Positions 29,070 to 38,311 of a stretch of 64,000 nt of DNA are shown here, piece after piece. The position numbers and the translations under genes are program-made. This DNA comes from Streptomyces sp. SCL15-4. GTDB lineage: Bacteria; Actinomycetota; Actinomycetes; Streptomycetales; Streptomycetaceae. Position 1 is the first letter of the stretch; each line of letters opens with the position of its first letter. The stretch lies in assembly GCF_033366695.1 (NCBI RefSeq), contig NZ_JAOBTQ010000001.1:6820001-6884000 (forward strand), given 5' to 3'. Below the pieces are notes generated by a model. The model had not been told where the DNA came from, did not search any database, and was given only the letters and a program-made list of their open reading frames with translations.

Positions 29070-30935
29070 CTAGGAAGAGGGATCCTGCGGCCCCCGGCCC
29101 GACAGCACCTCGCCGTAGGCCTGCATCAGGTCGGGCAGCCGCAGGGTCGCCAGGTCGTCCCGGGACAGGGAGCCGGCGTACGACGACAGCCGCAGGTCGC
29201 GGTACGCGCAGCTCTTCTCGTACAGCGTCCGCAGGAACCGTCCGTTGCCCAGCTCGTCGATCCACCCCTGGTCGACCACGTGCCCGGCGATCGACCGCAG
29301 CTCCTCCAGCGCCTCCTCGTCCCACTGGTCGCCGTTCTCCGCCGCGAGCACCTTGCCGATCTCGGTGAGTTCCAGCGGCCGGTAGGAAGGGAAGTCCACC
29401 CGGGTCGTGAAGCGGGAGGACAGTCCGGGGTTGGCGGCGAGCAGGCGGTCCATGCCCTCCGGATAACCGGCCAGGATCACCACCAGGTGGTCCCGGTTGT
29501 CCTCGGCCCGCTTCAGCAGCACCTGGAGCGCCTCGTCGCCGTACGCGTCCCCCTTGCCGTACCCGGAGTTGGACAGCGAGTACGCCTCGTCCACGAACAG
29601 CACCCCGCCGATCGCGGAGTCGATCAGTTCGTTGGCCTTCACGGCCGTCTGCCCCAGGTACTCGCCGACCAGGTCGGCCCGCTGGGCCTCCACGAGGTGG
29701 TCGCCGCCGAGCAGGCCGAGGGCGTAGAACACCCGGCCCAGGATGCGCGCGACCGTGGTCTTGCCGGTGCCGGACGGGCCGGAGAAGACGAAGTGCCGCT
29801 TGGGCGGCTGCACCGGAAGTCCCTGACCGGCCCGCAGCCGGGCCATGTTCAGCTGCGCGGACAGCGCCTTGACCTGGCGCTTGACCGGCTCCAGGCCCAC
29901 CATGCGCTCCAGTTCGGCGAGCGCCTGCTCGAGTAACGCGGGGTCGGTCGGGCCGGCCGGGATCGGCGAGGCGGTCCCGCCGGGGCCGGTTCTGGTCCGC
30001 ACGGAGGGATCGGCGACCGACGGCAGCGGACCGGTCGGCGGCTCGGGCTCCGGCAGCCTGAGATCGCGGCCCTCCATGCCGAACAGCGGATCGAACCCGT
30101 CCGGGCCGTCCACCGCGTCCTGTCCCGCGCCGGTCAGCGTGATCGCGGCGAGGTCGCCCGTCTCGTCGTACCCGTCGCCCTCGGCGATCGCGGCGAGCCG
30201 GGCCGAGGTGTCCATGAAGGCCGGGTCGACCCGGTGCACCGCCCGGTACAGGGGGAGCGCGGCGGCCGACCGTCCCGTCCCCTCGTGCGCCCGCGCCAGC
30301 CAGTAGCGCAGCTCCTTGCGCTGCGGCTGCTCGCTGCGGCACCGCATCAGCGCCGCCGACAGCAGTGGTTCGGCCTGGCCGTACATCTCCAGCCGGACCC
30401 GGGCCATGCCGCCGAAGAGGCCGGCCTCGATGCCGAGCAGGGGGTCGTCCAGCAGCGGGTCGGTGTGCCGGACCAGCTGCTCCCAGTCCTTGACCAGATA
30501 GGCGCGGCAGGCGTGCAGGAAGCGGACCTGGGCGTCGGTGTCGACCGGCGGCAGCCCGGCCAGGGCCCGGTCCAGCTCGGGCACGTGCCGGCCGTCCAGC
30601 CAGTGGGAGGCGTGCGCCAGCAGCAGGTCGCGCGGGCTCTCCAGCACCGGCTGCACCCACCAGCCCAGCCAGTACCAGGAGTTGAGGGAACGGCGGTGCC
30701 GGGTGCGCTGCTCGCCGAAGCGGTCGCGGTGCCGGAACATGCGCAGCAGCGCGGTGGTGGTGTCGACCCGGAGCGCGTGCAGTCCGAGCCAGGCGTCCGC
30801 CATGCCCGGGTCCGTCCGCACCGCGGTGCGGAACTCCTCCTCCGCCTGCGGGTAGGCGCCCACCGTGTAGGCGTCCACGCCCCGCAGCCAGGCGAGGTCG
30901 GCCGGCGCCTCGGGGCCCTGCGTGCCGAAGTCCAT
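29070..30935 (-). CDS. EccA/CbxX-like AAA+ ATPase with N-terminal TPR-type domain
   Basis: 621 aa. Residues about 10-270 form an alpha-solenoid like the EccA TPR region (WLRGVDAYTVGAYPQAEEEFRTAV). A Pro-rich linker covers about 270-330. The AAA+ domain has Walker A SGPSGTGKTTVA at about 383-394 and Walker B GGVLFVDEAYSL at about 441-452, plus GYPEGMDRLLAANPGLSSRF. The architecture is that of EccA, the cytosolic ATPase of type VII secretion, but no other T7SS genes are in the window. Codon 334 is TTA (29934-29936), so translation may depend on bldA tRNA. It is convergent with the CNNM pair. Confidence 0.88.
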   Translation of the reverse strand: MDFGTQGPEAPADLAWLRGVDAYTVGAYPQAEEEFRTAVRTDPGMADAWLGLHALRVDTTTALLRMFRHRDRFGEQRTRHRRSLNSWYWLGWWVQPVLESPRDLLLAHASHWLDGRHVPELDRALAGLPPVDTDAQVRFLHACRAYLVKDWEQLVRHTDPLLDDPLLGIEAGLFGGMARVRLEMYGQAEPLLSAALMRCRSEQPQRKELRYWLARAHEGTGRSAAALPLYRAVHRVDPAFMDTSARLAAIAEGDGYDETGDLAAITLTGAGQDAVDGPDGFDPLFGMEGRDLRLPEPEPPTGPLPSVADPSVRTRTGPGGTASPIPAGPTDPALLEQALAELERMVGLEPVKRQVKALSAQLNMARLRAGQGLPVQPPKRHFVFSGPSGTGKTTVARILGRVFYALGLLGGDHLVEAQRADLVGEYLGQTAVKANELIDSAIGGVLFVDEAYSLSNSGYGKGDAYGDEALQVLLKRAEDNRDHLVVILAGYPEGMDRLLAANPGLSSRFTTRVDFPSYRPLELTEIGKVLAAENGDQWDEEALEELRSIAGHVVDQGWIDELGNGRFLRTLYEKSCAYRDLRLSSYAGSLSRDDLATLRLPDLMQAYGEVLSGRGPQDPSS

Positions 30936-31214
30936 CCCGTCCCCCCACAGACCTTGCCCCCGTGGTTCACCACCGGGCAGTCGCCCGGTGGCCGCCGCGG
31001 TCGAACCGCTGTGCCGCGGACCGGAGTTGCAGGTGCGCGAGGCTCCCGCTCGAAGGTCGCACCGAGGGCATCGTACCCGCGGTGCGGGTGCCTGCCGAAG
31101 GGTGCCGCACAGGGCGTTCGGCGAGGTGGGAGCAGACGGGGCGCGCGGCGTTTCGTGACCGAGGGTGAGAGGGCCGGTGCGCCGGCGCGTGGAATCGGGG
31201 TCCCGAGGGCAGAA

Positions 31215-31252
31215 CGAAGCCCCCGGTCACGGGGGAACAACCGGGGGCTTCG
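31215..31252. terminator. Strong hairpin inside a 430-bp gap without a gene
   Basis: Perfect 13-bp arms CGAAGCCCCCGGT (31215-31227) and its complement (31240-31252), 12-nt loop. The gap 30936-31365 separates two minus-strand genes. The hairpin is 114 bp past the kinase stop, so it most likely terminates that gene. I see no convincing ORF, tRNA or other feature in the rest of the gap. Confidence 0.6.
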
Positions 31253-31365
31253 TGTCGGCGGGCGGCTCCGAAAGCCGCACATTGAGAACGTAAGTCCTGT
31301 ACGGGCCCTCGGTCAAGCGAAGTTGAGGCACTGGGAGAACTTCTCCCGCAAGAGCCTTCACAACT

Positions 31366-32235
31366 TCACCACATCGCGGAGGAGTCGTCACCGAGCGTCA
31401 CATCGAGCGCTGATCCGGGGGGCGCGGCCGGTCCCGGGAGCACCTCGTACCCCCCGGATCGCTGGACTATCAGGAGATCGGCGTGCGGACGTGAGGGGTC
31501 GGTGACGAAGTGCGCGCGTTCCGCCGCCACCCATCCGTCCCAGAACTCCCGCTGCTCCGTCCCGTCCCGCCGCCGGCCCCGCGCCCAGGACTCCTCCCGC
31601 GGCAGCTCCATCCACAGCAGCCGGGCCAGATGGGGCCGCAGCGCCCGGCGTCCGGCGCCGACGCCCTCGACCAGCACCACGGGCGCGGCCGGCAGCGGAC
31701 GGGGGTCGCCGAAGGCGCGGGCCCGCCAGTCGTACGGCGTGACGTGTCCGCTCTCGCCGCGCCCGAGCGGTTCGATCACCTGGGTCATCAGCGGGCCGGT
31801 CCAGGCGAAGAGCCGGTCATGGCTGGCGAAGTCGTCGAGGTGGACCACCGGGGCCCCGCCCAGCGCCCGCGCCAGCCGTCCGGCGAACGTCGACTTCCCC
31901 GATCCGGCGTGCCCGTCGACGCCGATCAGCCGGACCGGTCCCAGGGACGGCGGGAGCCCGCGCAGCCGGGCGGCGAGGTCGTGGATGGCGATTCCCGGGG
32001 TTCGAGGTTCGAGGTGTGAGGCGATGTGGGCCGTTTTCCCGTGAAACAGTCTAGTGGCGGACCCGGGCGGTGGCCGGGAGAGGGGCCGGCGGCCCGCGGG
32101 AGACGGCGGGCCGTCCGGGCCGGGCCGGGAAAAGTCTCGCCTTGAATCACCGGCCGGCAGCCAGTCAAAGGCGTCGATAAACAATCCGAATCCGGTGACC
32201 GATATGTCGAATTCGGCGTTCCGGGTGTGCCCCAC
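31366..32235 (-). CDS. Uridine-kinase-like P-loop protein, start uncertain
   Basis: The conserved part starts near 32000: a P-loop (IGVDGHAGSGKSTFAGRLA), an aspartate pair (VVHLDDFASHD), the YDWRARAFGDP and VVLVEGVGAGRR motifs and an arginine-rich lid (RGRRRDGTEQREFWDGW), as in uridine/nucleoside kinases. The start is a problem. In this frame the only initiation codons upstream of the P-loop are GTG 32235 and TTG 32184, which add about 60 Pro/Arg-rich residues that look non-coding. AGGAGG lies 13 bp before GTG 32235, too far for a normal site. The given start is provisional. Phosphorylation of uridine or a similar small molecule is inferred. Confidence 0.75.
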   Translation of the reverse strand: MGHTRNAEFDISVTGFGLFIDAFDWLPAGDSRRDFSRPGPDGPPSPAGRRPLSRPPPGSATRLFHGKTAHIASHLEPRTPGIAIHDLAARLRGLPPSLGPVRLIGVDGHAGSGKSTFAGRLARALGGAPVVHLDDFASHDRLFAWTGPLMTQVIEPLGRGESGHVTPYDWRARAFGDPRPLPAAPVVLVEGVGAGRRALRPHLARLLWMELPREESWARGRRRDGTEQREFWDGWVAAERAHFVTDPSRPHADLLIVQRSGGYEVLPGPAAPPGSALDVTLGDDSSAMW

Positions 32236-32295
32236 GCTGAGTAAGGTGCCTCCTGCGCAACGTGATGCGCCGCACGCCGGACGGGCAGGGGGAAC

Positions 32296-33252
32296 ATGGC
32301 CGCGGACTTATTCGAAGGGCACTATGTGTGGCATCCGGCGGCCGACGACCGGGTCCTGGCGAGCGTCTGCGTCGACGTGCGCGCCGGGCGCTACCGGTCC
32401 GCCGACGAGGCCCTCGCCGACACCCGGACCGACTTCGGGCTGCGCGCCCACCGCTCCCTGGTGCTCGCCTCCGAGGCGGCCGGCACGGATCTGGCGGAGC
32501 GCTGGCTCGCCGAGGAGCCGAGCCCCGAGGCCGCGCTGATGTGGGCGCGGGTGGCCGTGCAGCGCGCGCTGCGGGCCGCCGACGCGCGCGACGAACGCGC
32601 CGAGGCGTTGGAGCGGATAGCGCTCGCCGCCTGCGACCGGGCCGCCGAGGCGGCCCCCGCCGACCCCACGCCCTGGGTCGCGCGCCTCGCCATGGCCCGG
32701 CTGCACCGGCTGCGCGACCCGGCCCCCAAGGGCCTGCTCACCTCCCCGCCCGGCCCCTGGCGGCTGTTCGCGCACATCCTGTCCCTGGACCCCTGGCACC
32801 GCGAGGCCCACCACCGGTTCCTGTCCTGCTTCTTCACCCGCCACGGTGGCTCGGTCACCGCCGCCTGGGACGTGGCCGCCTTCCTCAGCCAGCGGGCACC
32901 GGCCGACTCCGCGCTGCGGCTGCTGCCCCTGGTGGCCCTGGTGGAGAGCTACAACCCCACCCAGCTGCTCGCCGACCGGGTCTGGGAACAGCCCCAGTGG
33001 CGCTCCACGGCGCTGGCGATCTACCAGAACTGGCTGCCCACGGTGTCCGGTTACCGCTTCACCCCGGTGCTCGACCTGGCCTACCTCGCGCACGCGCTGG
33101 TGATGGCCCAGCGCGAGTTCGAGGCCCGGGCCGTCTTCGCCGCGATGGGCCCGTACGCCTCCCGCATGCCGTGGAGCGCCTTCGGCGACCCCGTCGAGCA
33201 GCTCTCCCGGGCCCGGCGCGCCTGCGGCCTGCCCGTGCCCGGGCCGGGCTGA
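32296..33252 (+). CDS. Unknown protein with an early TTA codon
   Basis: 318 aa helical soluble protein without a known domain that I recognise. Repeating pairs of helices (about residues 75-290) suggest a degenerate TPR/HAT-like solenoid (FAHILSLDPWHREAHHRFLSC, ALVESYNPTQLLADRVW, VLDLAYLAHALVMAQREFEARAVF). GGCAGGGGG precedes the ATG. Codon 5 is TTA (32308-32310), an early bldA-dependent codon typical of developmental or late genes. The upstream region is AT-richer than its surroundings and probably holds the promoter. Confidence 0.85.
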   Translation: MAADLFEGHYVWHPAADDRVLASVCVDVRAGRYRSADEALADTRTDFGLRAHRSLVLASEAAGTDLAERWLAEEPSPEAALMWARVAVQRALRAADARDERAEALERIALAACDRAAEAAPADPTPWVARLAMARLHRLRDPAPKGLLTSPPGPWRLFAHILSLDPWHREAHHRFLSCFFTRHGGSVTAAWDVAAFLSQRAPADSALRLLPLVALVESYNPTQLLADRVWEQPQWRSTALAIYQNWLPTVSGYRFTPVLDLAYLAHALVMAQREFEARAVFAAMGPYASRMPWSAFGDPVEQLSRARRACGLPVPGPG

Positions 33253-33325
33253 TCGCGCTCGTTTCCCCCACCCCCTGGTCCGCCCCTCCTGTCCCCCTTG
33301 TCTCCATCGAGAGAAAGGCCGATCC

Positions 33326-34864
33326 GTGTCGGAACGGATGTCGACTTCCCGGGCCCGCACCCGGGCCGCGGACACCGTCGTGCTCGACGACGACGCGACG
33401 CTGCACGCGATGGGTTATCCGCGCAAGCTGACCCGGCGCTTCAAGGCGTTCGACAATTTCGCGATCTCTTTCACCATCATCAATATCCTCTCGGGTATTT
33501 TCTCGTCCTTCGGATTCGGTATGAACGCGGGCGGCCCGCGGATTCTCGTGTTCGGCTGGATCGGCGTCTCGGTGATGGTGCTGCTCATCGGCGCGGCCAT
33601 GGCGGAGGTCGCCTCCGCCTATCCCACGAGCGGCGCCCTTTATTTCTCGGCCGGTAAACTCGCCAAGCGGCACAAGGGTGCCTGGTCCTGGTTCACGGGC
33701 TGGCTGAACTTCGTGGGCCAGATCGGCGGCACCGCCGCCACCGGATACGCCGCGGCCACCTTCATCCAGGTGTTCATCGCGCTCCAGTGGCCCTCCTACC
33801 AGCCCACCGCGCACCAGACCGTGCTGATCACGGCCCTGATCATCGTCCTGCAAGGGCTCGCCAACACTTTCACCGTCCAGCTCGTCGCCCTGCTGAACCG
33901 CATTTCCGTGTGGTGGCTGCTGATCGGACTCGTCGTGATCGTCGGCGCACTGATCGTGATGCCCGACCACCACCAGTCGGCCTCCTTTGTCACGCATTTC
34001 GAGAACAACACCGGCTTCACCAGCGGACTTTACGGCGGCATGCTCGGCCTGCTGGTCACCAGCTGGACCTTCACCGGGTTCGACGGCAGCTTCCACATGT
34101 CCGAGGAAACCGTCCAGGCGACGGTCAGCGCACCGAAGGGCATCACCCGCGCCATCGCCTGTTCGGCGATCGCCGGCCTGGTCCTGATGCTGGCACTGGT
34201 CTACAGCATCGGCGACTACGCCAAGGTCGCCGGCGCGGCCGCCCCGCCCATCCAGATCCTCATCGACGGCCTCGGGCTGCGCACCGCCAAGGTCCTGCTC
34301 CTCATCGTCATCGGCGCGATGCTCTTCTGCGGTCTCGCCAACCTCACCAGCAACACCCGGCAGATCTTCGCCTTCTCCCGGGACGGCGCCATGCCCGGCT
34401 CCCGCTGGTGGCACTCGGTCTCGCTGCGCACCCGTACGCCGGTGAAGGCCGTGTGGCTCGCGGTCGGCTGCTCGCTGGCGCTGGTGGTGCCCGGCTGGTG
34501 GTCGCACACGGCGTTCACCGCGATCGTCAGTGTCAACGTGGTCGGCCTCTTCCTCGCCTACGCCGTGCCGATCTTCCTGCGGCTGCGGCTCGGCGACGCC
34601 TTCCAGCCCGGCCCCTGGCACCTGGGCCGCTGGGGCCGGCCGATCGGCTGGCTGGCGGTGGTGTGGATCGTGCTGAGCAGCGTCCTGTTCATGCTCCCGC
34701 AGGCCTCGCCGATCACCGTCGACTCCTTCAACTACGCGCCGATCGCGCTCGCCGCCGTCCTGCTGATCGCCACGGTGTGGTGGTTCGCCACGGCCCGCCG
34801 CCGCTTCCAGGGGCCGGTGAGCTACGGCCGGCCCGACGAGGTCGCCGCGATGGACCTGGTCTGA
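33326..34864 (+). CDS. APC-family amino-acid permease (GABA permease-like)
   Basis: 512 aa with about 12 TM helices and an N-terminal cytosolic leader ending YPRKLTRRFKAFDNFAISFTIINILSG, typical of the GABA/choline-type amino-acid transporter group. GFDGSFHMSEETVQA near residue 250 matches the conserved GYDASAHVSEET motif of that group. The first ~60 codons include AT-ending codons (ATT, TTT, TAT) unusual for this genome, a mild sign of separate origin or a translation-start effect. GAGAAAGG precedes the GTG. Substrate not certain. It may share a promoter with the preceding unknown gene. Confidence 0.88.
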   Translation: MSERMSTSRARTRAADTVVLDDDATLHAMGYPRKLTRRFKAFDNFAISFTIINILSGIFSSFGFGMNAGGPRILVFGWIGVSVMVLLIGAAMAEVASAYPTSGALYFSAGKLAKRHKGAWSWFTGWLNFVGQIGGTAATGYAAATFIQVFIALQWPSYQPTAHQTVLITALIIVLQGLANTFTVQLVALLNRISVWWLLIGLVVIVGALIVMPDHHQSASFVTHFENNTGFTSGLYGGMLGLLVTSWTFTGFDGSFHMSEETVQATVSAPKGITRAIACSAIAGLVLMLALVYSIGDYAKVAGAAAPPIQILIDGLGLRTAKVLLLIVIGAMLFCGLANLTSNTRQIFAFSRDGAMPGSRWWHSVSLRTRTPVKAVWLAVGCSLALVVPGWWSHTAFTAIVSVNVVGLFLAYAVPIFLRLRLGDAFQPGPWHLGRWGRPIGWLAVVWIVLSSVLFMLPQASPITVDSFNYAPIALAAVLLIATVWWFATARRRFQGPVSYGRPDEVAAMDLV

Positions 34865-34956
34865 CCTCTTCACGGGACGGAGTGCGCGGGGGCCGGCCGA
34901 GCGCACGCGGCGAAACCGCGCGCCGGCCCGGTCCCGCGCCTCTCCCGGGCGCCGCC

Positions 34957-34972
34957 AGTGGCCCAGACCAAT
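34957..34972. promoter_or_regulatory. dre-like element upstream of the C39-type peptidase
   Basis: AGTGGCCCAGACCAAT matches the DasR core TGGTCTAGACCA at 10 of 12 positions. It lies 106 bp before the peptidase start. Candidate only. Confidence 0.35.
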
Positions 34973-35078
34973 ATTCGTGGCGCGGCATGCGCCGAAGTGC
35001 TGGCAGCGCGATTCGGCCTGCTCCATAGTTACCGCACCGGACCAGCCCGACTCGGACACCCCGGGGGTCGTCGCGCCC

Positions 35079-36443
35079 ATGAGCCAAGCCCAAGAGCCGT
35101 CCCGCAGAACCGTCCTGGCGGTGGCCGTCGCCGCGGCGGTGACCGGCACCGCGGCCCCCGTCGCCGCCGCCGCGCCGCGCACCGCGTCCGGCGCCGACGA
35201 CCCCGCCCCGGCCCGCCCGATCGACTACCACGCCTGGACGACGTACCGCGACTGGCGCTCGGGGACGGCCGAGGGCACCCGGGCCGTCGCCGGACACCGG
35301 CCCGGCGTGGTGATCGGCGCCCCGGCCGGCCGCACCGACTATCCCGACCCGCACACCGGCACCACCGCCGCCTGGGAGTACGCCACCTGGACCGGTCCGG
35401 CGCACCGGCTCCCCGTGCCCGCGACCGAGGTCGTCGCCTCCTGGAACGCGCACACTCCCGACGGCACCTGGCTCCAGGTCGAGCTGGGCGGCACGTACTC
35501 CGACGGCACCGACACACCCTGGTACGTGATGGGCCGCTGGGCGTCCGGCGACCAGGACATCAAGCGGACCTCGGTGGACGGCCAGACCGACGGCAGGAGC
35601 ACCGTCTGGACCGACACCTTCGCCATCGACGACCCGAGCGGCGGCCTGCGCCTTGCGTCGTACCGGCTGCGCCTGACCCTCTACCGCAGGCCCGGCACGC
35701 GGCTGACGCCGACCGTGTGGCGGCTGGGCGCGATGGGCTCCGACATTCCCGACCGCTTCACCGTCCCGGCCTCCACGCCCGGCCTCGCCCAGGAACTGGC
35801 CGTCCCGCGCTACTCGCAGGAGATCCACAAGGGCCAGTACCCGGAGTACGACAACGGCGGCGAGGCCTGGTGCAGCCCGACCTCCTCGCAGATGATCATC
35901 GAGTACTGGGGCGGCCGGCTCACTCCCGAGCAGCTGTCCTGGGTCGACCCGTCCTACGCCGACCCGCAGGTCTGCCACGCGGCCCGCTTCACCTACGACC
36001 ACCAGTACGCGGGCTGCGGCAACTGGCCCTTCAACGCCGCCTACGCGGCGACGTTCGGGGGCCTGCAAGGCGTGGTCACCAGGCTCTCCTCCCTCACCGA
36101 ACTGGAGACGCTGATCGCGGCCGGCATCCCGGCCATCACCTCCCAGTCGTTCCTGAAGAGCGAGCTGACCGGGGCCGGTTACGGCACCGCCGGTCACCTG
36201 ATGACCGTCATCGGCTTCACGGCCGACGGCGACGTCATCGCCAACGACCCGGCCTCACCGACCGACGAGGCGGTACGGCGCGTCTACAAACGCCGCGAAT
36301 GGGAGAACATCTGGCTGCGCACCAAGCGCTACAACGCCTCCGGCAAGATCGCCTCCGGGACCGGAGGAGTCTGCTACCTGTACTTCCCGGCGCATCCGAC
36401 CCCGCACCAGCGCCGGGCGCTCGCGCTCGTGGGGGTGCGCTGA
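35079..36443 (+). CDS. Tat-exported C39-type (papain-like) peptidase
   Basis: 454 aa. Tat signal at residues 1-35 (SRRTVLAVAVAAAVTG then an AAAAP cleavage region). A beta-rich domain of unknown role covers about 60-245. The C39-like peptidase domain has Cys265 (EAWCSPTSSQMIIEYW), His373 (GTAGHLMTVIGF) and Asp390 (IANDPASP) as the catalytic set. It acts outside the cell, and the target, perhaps cell-wall peptides, is unknown. ATG 35079 starts the twin-arginine leader. No strong ribosome site is visible. Confidence 0.87.
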   Translation: MSQAQEPSRRTVLAVAVAAAVTGTAAPVAAAAPRTASGADDPAPARPIDYHAWTTYRDWRSGTAEGTRAVAGHRPGVVIGAPAGRTDYPDPHTGTTAAWEYATWTGPAHRLPVPATEVVASWNAHTPDGTWLQVELGGTYSDGTDTPWYVMGRWASGDQDIKRTSVDGQTDGRSTVWTDTFAIDDPSGGLRLASYRLRLTLYRRPGTRLTPTVWRLGAMGSDIPDRFTVPASTPGLAQELAVPRYSQEIHKGQYPEYDNGGEAWCSPTSSQMIIEYWGGRLTPEQLSWVDPSYADPQVCHAARFTYDHQYAGCGNWPFNAAYAATFGGLQGVVTRLSSLTELETLIAAGIPAITSQSFLKSELTGAGYGTAGHLMTVIGFTADGDVIANDPASPTDEAVRRVYKRREWENIWLRTKRYNASGKIASGTGGVCYLYFPAHPTPHQRRALALVGVR

Positions 36444-36549
36444 GGAGGCTGTGACCAAGCTCATCGTCGCGAATGCCGTCGCGGGTGGCATGGTGGACGT
36501 CAGGGTGGGGGAATCAGCCGTATTCGTCCGATGTCTGTGAGTGAACACC

Positions 36550-36690
36550 ATGACCGCACACCCGGCCACCGCCCCCCGCGCCGTCACCGGCGGCCCCCAG
36601 GAAGACGGCCCGAACCTCGTCGAGCACGTCATGGGCTGGGTGCTCGTCGCGGTGTTCGCGATGCTCGTGACCCGGCTCGGACTGCTCTGA
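36550..36690 (+). CDS. 46-residue single-span membrane protein
   Basis: Short ORF with clear third-position GC bias. Pro/Ala/Thr-rich cytosolic part, then NLVEHVMGWVLVAVFAMLVTRLGLL, a single TM helix at the C-terminus. It looks like the small conserved Streptomyces proteins found in this position. A GTG three codons upstream (36541) is an alternative start. Function unknown. It sits between the peptidase and chitinase. Confidence 0.6.
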   Translation: MTAHPATAPRAVTGGPQEDGPNLVEHVMGWVLVAVFAMLVTRLGLL

Positions 36691-36754
36691 ACCGACGCCC
36701 GCCCGCCGGGACGGCCGACGGGCGGGCGAGGGTGCGGGCGGAGGGCCGGCGCGG

Positions 36755-37987
<1,233 letters not shown>

Positions 37988-38060
37988 CGGGTGTCTCCTC
38001 GTGGGGGAGGGGAAAGCGCGCCGATTGGCATGAACGCGGTAAGGCGTGGCCTGCACAGTA

Positions 38061-38097
38061 GGAGGACTAGACCAGTAGGTCAATGGTTCGGACCAAT
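38061..38097 (-). promoter_or_regulatory. Chitinase promoter with paired dre-like elements
   Basis: On the minus strand TTGACC, an 18-bp spacer and TACTGT form a promoter 75 bp before the chitinase. Overlapping it are GGACTAGACCAGT (10 of 12 to the DasR core) at 38061-38076 and AATGGTTCGGACCAAT (9 of 12) at 38082-38097. This paired-repeat layout is known from streptomycete chitinase promoters repressed by DasR and induced by chitin. Confidence 0.7.
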
Positions 38098-38150
38098 TTC
38101 ACCGACGAGTGAAGCCCGCACGGAATCCTGAAGTGAGCGGTCGTTAACTG

Positions 38151-38179
38151 GTGACGGGAGGTCGGCGATCGGGCATACT
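38151..38179 (+). promoter_or_regulatory. Promoter candidate for the acyl-CoA dehydrogenase gene
   Basis: GTGACG at 38151-38156, a 17-bp spacer and CATACT at 38174-38179, on the plus strand in the chitinase/dehydrogenase divergent region. Confidence 0.4.
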
Positions 38180-38311
38180 CACAGCGCATGCCGCTGGTCA
38201 GCAGCTTCCGAGACCCGGGAGCGGGCGCCTCGGCACAGCGGAACGATCAGGCGGAGCCGCCCCCACCACGGGCCGTTCCGCCGGTGTCCGAACAGGGAGG
38301 AGCCCGACGCC

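Noticed and set aside
31160..31260. Possible tRNA at the strong hairpin
   Set aside because: No cloverleaf, T-loop or CCA end. It is a simple stem-loop.
36451..36540. 29-codon ORF after the C39-type peptidase with a nearby GAGGAG
   Set aside because: Ribosome site spacing of three bases is too short and the peptide has no feature. Probably leader sequence.
38122..38145. Second sigma-R promoter candidate GGAAT...GTT before the acyl-CoA dehydrogenase gene
   Set aside because: The spacer is 16 bp, outside the 18-19 bp range.
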